This document shows positions 57,801 to 64,000 of a DNA stretch of 64,000 nucleotides, piece after piece. Position 1 is the first letter of the stretch, and every line of letters begins with the position of its first letter. A program made the position numbers and the translations under genes. This DNA is from Apostichopus japonicus. Lineage: Eukaryota; Echinodermata; Holothuroidea; Aspidochirotida; Stichopodidae. The notes under the pieces are model-generated. The model made no database searches. It was not told where the DNA came from and saw only the letters and a list, made by a program, of their open reading frames with translations. Location: positions 12,045,501 to 12,109,500 of the forward strand of contig NC_092566.1 of assembly GCF_037975245.1 (NCBI RefSeq), written 5' to 3'.

Positions 57801-58073
57801 ATTCGATAGATCGTACCGCACATTCGATTGAGCGATACCAAACATTCCATTGATCGATACCAAACATTCGATTGATCGGTACCGCACATTCGATTTAACG
57901 ATACCAAACATTCCATTGATCGGTACGGAACATTCGATAGATCGGTACCGAACATTCGATTGATCGGTACCGCACATTCGTTTGATCGTTACCGAACATT
58001 CGATTGATCGGTACCGCACATTCAATTGATCGGTATCGCACATTCAATTTAACGATACCGCACATTCGATTGA

Positions 58074-61000
58074 TCGGTAGGGAACAATCGATTGAACGGT
58101 ACCGCACATTCGATTGATCGGTACGGAACATTCGATTGATCGGTACCGCACATTCGATTGATCGGTATCGCACATTCGATAGATCGATACTCACATTCGA
58201 TTGATCGGTACCGCACATTCGATTTAACGATACCAAACATTCGATTGATCGGTACGGAACATTCGATAGATCGGTACCGAACATTCGATTGATCGGTACC
58301 GCACACTCGATTGATCTGCAAGGCACATTCGATTGACCGGTAACGCACATTCTATAGATCGGTACCGCACATTCGATTGATTGGTACCGCACATTCGATT
58401 GATCGGTACCGAACATTCGATTGATCTTTACCGCACAATCGTTTGATCGGAACCGCACATTCGAACTAACAGTACCGCACATTCGATTTAACGATACCAA
58501 ACATTCCATTGATCGATACTCAACATTCGATTTATCGGTACCGCACATTCGATTTAGCGATACCAAACATTCGATTGATCGGTACGGAACATTCGATAGA
58601 TCGGTACCGAACATTCGATTGATCGGTACCGCACATTCGAATGATCGTTACCGAACTTTCTACTGATCTGTACAGCACAATCGATTGATCGGAAACGCAC
58701 ATTCGAACTTACGGTACCAAACATTCGATTTAGCGATACCAAACATTCCATTGATCGGTACCGCACTTTCGATTGATCGGTACCGAACATTCGATTGATC
58801 GATACCGCACATTCGATTGATCGATACCGCACATTCGATTGATCGGTATCGCACATTCGATTGATCGATACCGCACTTTCGATTGATCGGTATCGCACAT
58901 TCGATTTAACGATACCAAACATTCGATTGATCGGTACCGCACATTCGATTGGTCGGTACCGAACATTCGATTGATCGATACCGCATATTCGATTTATCGA
59001 TACCGCACATTCGATTGATCGATACCGCACATTCGATTTAACGATACCAAACATTCGATTGATCGGTACGGAACATTCGATTGATCGGTACCGAACATTC
59101 GATTGATCGATACCGCATATTCGATTGATCGATACCGCACATTCGATTGATCGGTACGGAACATTCGATTTATCGGAACCGAACATTCCATTGATCGATA
59201 CTCAACATTCCATTGATCGGTACCGCACATTCGGTTTAACGATACCAACATTCGATTGATCGGTAGGGAACATTCGATTTAACGGTACAGCACATTCGAT
59301 TGATCGGTACCGAACATTCCATTGATCGATACTCAACATTCCATTGATCGGTACCGCACATTCGGTTTAACGATACCAAACATTCGATTGATCGGTAGGG
59401 AACAATCGATTGAACGGTACCGCACATTCGATTGATCGGTACGGAACATTCGATTGATCGGTACCGCACATTCGATTGATCGGTATCGCACATTCGATAG
59501 ATCGATACTCACATTCGATTGATCGGTACCGCACATTCGATTTAACGATACCAAACATTCGATTGATCGGTACGGAACATTCGATAGATCGGTACCGAAC
59601 ATTCGATTGATCGGTACCGCACACTCGATTGATCTGCAAGGCACATTCGATTGACCGGTAACGCACATTCTATAGATCGGTACCGCACATTCGATTGATT
59701 GGTACCGCACATTCGATTGATCGGTACCGAACATTCGATTGATCTTTACCGCACAATCGTTTGATCGGAACCGCACATTCGAACTAACAGTACCGCACAT
59801 TCGATTTAACGATACCAAACATTCCATTGATCGATACTCAACATTCGATTTATCGGTACCGCACATTCGATTTAGCGATACCAAACATTCGATTGATCGG
59901 TACGGAACATTCGATAGATCGGTACCGAACATTCGATTGATCGGTACCGCACATTCGAATGATCGTTACCGAACTTTCTACTGATCTGTACAGCACAATC
60001 GATTGATCGGTACCGCACTTTCGATTGATCGGTACCGAACATTCGATTGATCGATACCGCATATTCGATTGATCGATACCGCACATTCGATTGATCGGTA
60101 CGGAACATTCGATTGATCGGGACCGAACATTCCATTGATCGATACTCAACATTCCATTGATCGGTACCGCACTTTCGATTGATCTGTACCGAACATTCGA
60201 TTGATCTGTACCGCACATTCGATTGATCGGTACCGCACATTCGATTGATCGGTACCGCACATTCGATTGATCGATACCGCACATTCGATTGATCGGTATC
60301 GCACATTCGATTTAACGATACCGCACATTCGATTGATCGGTACCACACATTCGATTGATCGATACCGCACATTCGATTGATCGGTATCGCACATTCGATT
60401 TAACTATACCACACATTCGATTGATCGGTACCGCACATTCGATTGGTCGGTACCGAACATTCGATTGATCCATACCGCATATTCGATTGATCGATACCGC
60501 ACATTCGATTGATCGGTACGGAACATTCGATTTATCGAAACCGAACATTCCATTGATCGATACTCAACATTCCATTGATCGGTACCGCACATTAGATTTA
60601 ACGATACCAAACATTCGATTGATCGGTAGGGAACATTCGATTGAAAGGTACCGCACATTCGATTGATCGGTACGGAACATTCGATTGATCGGTACCGCAC
60701 ATTCGATTTAACGATACCAAACATTCGATTGATCGGTACGGAAGATTCGATAGATCGGTACCGAACATTCGATTGATCGGTACCGCACACTCGATTGATC
60801 GGCAAGGCACATTCGATTGACCGGTAACGCACATTCTATAAATCGGTACCGCACATTCGATTGATCTGTACCGCACATTCGATTGATCGGTACCGCACAT
60901 TCGATTGATCGGTACCGCACATTCGATTTAACGATACCGCACATTCGATTGATCGATACCGCACATTCGATTGATCAATACCGCATATTCGATTGATCGA

Positions 61001-64000
61001 TACCGCACATTCGATTGATCGGTACGGAACATTCGATTTATCTAAACCGAACATTCCATTGATCGATACTCAACATTCCATTGATCGGTACCGCACATTC
61101 AATTTAACGATACCAAACATTCGATTGATCGGTAGGGAACATTCGATTGAACGGTACCGCACATTCGATTGATCGGTACAGAACATTCGATTGATCGATA
61201 CCGCACATTCGATTGATCGACACCGCACATTCGATTGATCGGTATCGCACATTCGATTGATCGATACCGCACATTCGATTGATCGGTATCGCACATTCGA
61301 TTTAACGATACCGCACATTCGATTGATCGGTACCGCACATTCGATTGGTCGGTACCGAACATTCGATTGATCGATACCGCATATTCGATTTATCGATACC
61401 GCACATTCGATTGATCGATACCGCACATTCGATTGATCGGTATCGCACATTCGATTTAACGATACCGCACATTCGATTGATCGGTACCGCACATTCGATT
61501 GATCGGTACCGAACATTCGATTGATCGATACCGCATATTCGATTGATCGATACCGCACATTCGATTGATCGGTACGGAACATTCGATTGATCGGAACCGA
61601 ACATTCCATTGATCGATACTCAACATTCCATTGATCGGTACCGAACTTTCGATTGATCTGTACCGAACATTCGATTGATTTGTACCGCACATTCGATTGA
61701 TCGGTACCGCACATTCGATTGATCGGTACCGCACATTCGATTGATCGATACCGCACATTCGATTGATCGGTATCGCACATTCGATTTAACGATACCGCAC
61801 ATTCGATTGATCGGTACCACACATTCGATTGATCGATACCGCACATTCGATTGATCGGTATCGCACATTCGATTTAACTATACCACACATTCGATTGATC
61901 GGTACCGCACATTCGATTGATCGGTACCGAACATTCGATTGATCCATACCGCATATTCGATTGATCGATACCGCACATTCGATTGATCGGTACGGAACAT
62001 TCGATTTATCGAAACCGAACATTCCATTGATCGATACTCAACATTCCATTGATCGGTACCGCACATTCGATTTAACGATACCAAACATTCGATTGATCGG
62101 TAGGGAACATTCGATTGAATGGTACCGCACATTCGATTGATCGGTACCGAACATTCGATTGATCGATACCGCACATTCTATAGATCGGTTCCGCACATTC
62201 GATTGATTGGTACTGCACATTCGATTGATCGGTACCGAACATTCGATTGATCTTTACCGAACAATCGATTGATCGGTATCGCACTTTCGATTGATCGATA
62301 CGGAACATTCGATTGAACGGTACCGCACATTCGATTGATTGGTACAGAACATTCGATTGATCGATACCGCACATTCGATTGATCGACACCGCACATTCGA
62401 TTGATCGGTATCGCACATTCGATTGATCGATACCGCACATTCGATTGATCGGTACCGTTCATTCGATTTAACGATACCGCACATTCGATTGATCGGTACC
62501 GCATATTCGATTGGTCGGTACCGAACATTCGATTGATCAATACCGCACATTCGATTGATCGGTACCGCACATTCGATTTAACGATACAGCACATTCGATT
62601 GATCGGTATCGGACATTCGATTGATCGGTACCGAACATTCGATTGATCGATACCGCATATTCGATTGATCGATACCGCACATTCGATTGATCGGTACGGA
62701 ACATTCAATTGATCGGAACCGAACATTCCATTGATCGATACTCAACATTCCATTGATCGGTACCGCACTTTCGATTGATCTGTACCGAACATTCGATTGA
62801 TCTATACCGCACATTCGATTGATCGGTACCGCACATTCGATTGATCGATACTGCACATTCGATTGATCGGTATCGCACATTCGATTTAACGATACCGCAC
62901 ATTCGATTGATCGGTACCACACATTCGATTGATCGATACCGCACATTCGATTGATCGGTATCGCACATTCGATTTAATTATACCACACATTCGATTGATC
63001 GGTACCGCACATTCGATTGGTCGTTACCGAACATTCGATTGATCCATACCGCATATTCGATTGATCGATACCGCACATTCGATTGATCGGTACGGAACAT
63101 TCGATTTATCGAAACCGAACATTCCATTGATCGATACTCAACATTCGATTGATCGGTACCGCACATTCGATTTAACGATACCAAACATTCGATTGATCGG
63201 TAGGGAACATTCGATTGAACGGTACCGCACATTCGATTGATCGGTACGGAACATTCGATTGATCGGTACCGAACATTCGATTGATCGATACCGCACATTC
63301 TATAGATCGGTTCCGCACATTCGATTGATTGGTACTGCACATTCGATTGATCGGTACCGAAGATTCGATTGATCTTTACCGAACAATCGATTGATCGGTA
63401 TCGCACTTTCGATTGATCGATACCGCATATTTGATTGATCGATACTGCACATTCGATTGATCGGTACGGAACATTCGATTGAACGGTACCGCACATTCGA
63501 TTGATTGGTACGGAACATTCGATTGATCGATACCGCACATTCGATTGATCGATATCGCACATTCCATTGATCGGTATCGCACATTCGATTGATCGATACC
63601 GCACATTCGATTGATCGGTATCGCACATTCGATTTAACGATACCAAACATTCGATTGATCGGTACCGCACATTCGATTGGTCGGTACCGAACATTCGATT
63701 GATCGATACCGCATATTCGATTGATCGATACCGCACATTCGATTGATCGATACCGCAAATTCGATTTAACGATACCAAACATTCGATTGATCGGTACGGA
63801 ACATTCGATTGATCGGTATCGCACATTCGATTTAACGATACCAAACATTCGATTGATCGGTACCGAACATTCGATTGATCGATACCGCATATTCGATTGA
63901 TCGATACCACACATTCGATTGATCGATACCGCACATTCGATTGATCGGTATCGCACATTCGATTTAATTATACCACACATTCGATTGATCGGTACCGCAC
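58074..64000 (+). repeat. Higher-order repeat family E domain
   Basis: 58074-58690 recurs at 59392-60008 (shift 1318 bp; anchor GGTAGGGAACAATCGATTG). 60146-60660 recurs at 61620 onward (shift 1474 bp, exactly 67 monomers). The latter also matches about 62705 onward (shift 1100 bp, 50 monomers). Monomers here are close to consensus, with frequent CGATACCGCA. The array continues past the window end. Confidence 0.75.

Larger units (their letters stand above)
40589..58070 (+). repeat. Higher-order repeat family D domain
   Basis: Marked by a 5-bp deletion giving ACTCAACATTGATCGG (or ACTTAACATTGATCGG) at 41411, 42661, 43272, 45643, 46320, 47767, 48180, 50310, 53804 and 57249. Long matching segments share constant shifts: 3048 bp (43110 with 46158), 413 bp (47088 with 47501), 2130 bp (48149 with 50279), 836 bp (51615 with 52451) and 3445 bp (53466 with 56911). 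Units are nested and of unequal length. No gene is seen. Confidence 0.8.
35151..64000 (+). repeat. 22-bp satellite array, right arm
   Basis: Continuation of the same monomer array in the same orientation and register, about 1,310 copies, to the window end. No gene, RNA or unique DNA is seen. The AACTAACGG variant common in the left arm is mostly replaced here by AACTATCGG between about 41600 and 57600. Monomers near the window end are closer to consensus than those near 38-40 kb. The array runs off both window edges, so its full size is unknown. Confidence 0.98.

Noticed and set aside
1-64000. CRISPR array
   Set aside because: Repeats abut directly with no unique spacers, there are no cas genes, and the embedded LINE shows eukaryotic DNA.
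1-64000. Telomeric repeat array
   Set aside because: The 22-bp CpG-rich monomer resembles no known telomere repeat, and the HOR structure is typical of internal satellites.

Overview
The window is eukaryotic satellite DNA, almost certainly from an animal. About 60.5 of 64 kb is one tandem array of a 22-bp monomer. Its 16-bp core is CGATTGATCGGTACCG, joined by a 6-bp linker CACATT. All monomers lie in the same orientation, roughly 2,750 copies. The only other sequence is one LINE-type non-LTR retrotransposon (31645-35150, plus strand) that splits the array into a left arm (1-31644) and a right arm (35151-64000). The LINE belongs to the L2/CR1-like group, judged from its APE endonuclease, reverse transcriptase, 3' hairpin and short tandem tail. 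Such elements are widespread in metazoans, so I infer a metazoan, perhaps an aquatic invertebrate. The species cannot be told from this sequence. I see no host gene, rRNA, tRNA or CRISPR.

Layout. 1-2880: diverged monomers with little long-range order. 2880-14490: higher-order repeat (HOR) family A, including a near-identical 3118-bp tandem duplication (4043-7160 and 7161-10278), a third diverged copy from about 10546, and a 1208-bp spaced repeat. 14500-30300: family B, marked by a private 7-bp deletion seen six times and by units of 35, 32 and 30 monomers. 30350-31644 and 35144-38260: family C, into which the LINE inserted. 38260-40060: poorly ordered monomers. 40061-40588: two copies of a 264-bp 12-mer. 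40589-58070: family D, marked by a private 5-bp deletion seen ten times. 58074-64000: family E, with 1318-, 1474- and 1100-bp offsets.

The LINE ORF is uninterrupted (ATG at 31980, 1027 codons). Its endonuclease motifs look intact, but the first catalytic aspartate of the RT (motif A) reads as tyrosine, so this copy is probably RT-dead. An uninterrupted neighbouring HOR copy preserves the empty insertion site. Comparing the two shows that the element's (TGAT)5 tail merges with GATTGAT of the target monomer, which fits tail-target base pairing during target-primed reverse transcription.

The hundreds of apparent long minus-strand ORFs in the array are arithmetic artefacts. Because 22 is not divisible by 3, one stop-free strand of the monomer is stop-free in all three frames and yields a 22-residue periodic peptide. 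They are not annotated as genes. The most unusual points are the scale and nested HOR structure of the array, a CENP-B-box-like spacing of conserved bases in the monomer, strong CpG enrichment, and the fit between the LINE tail and the satellite.
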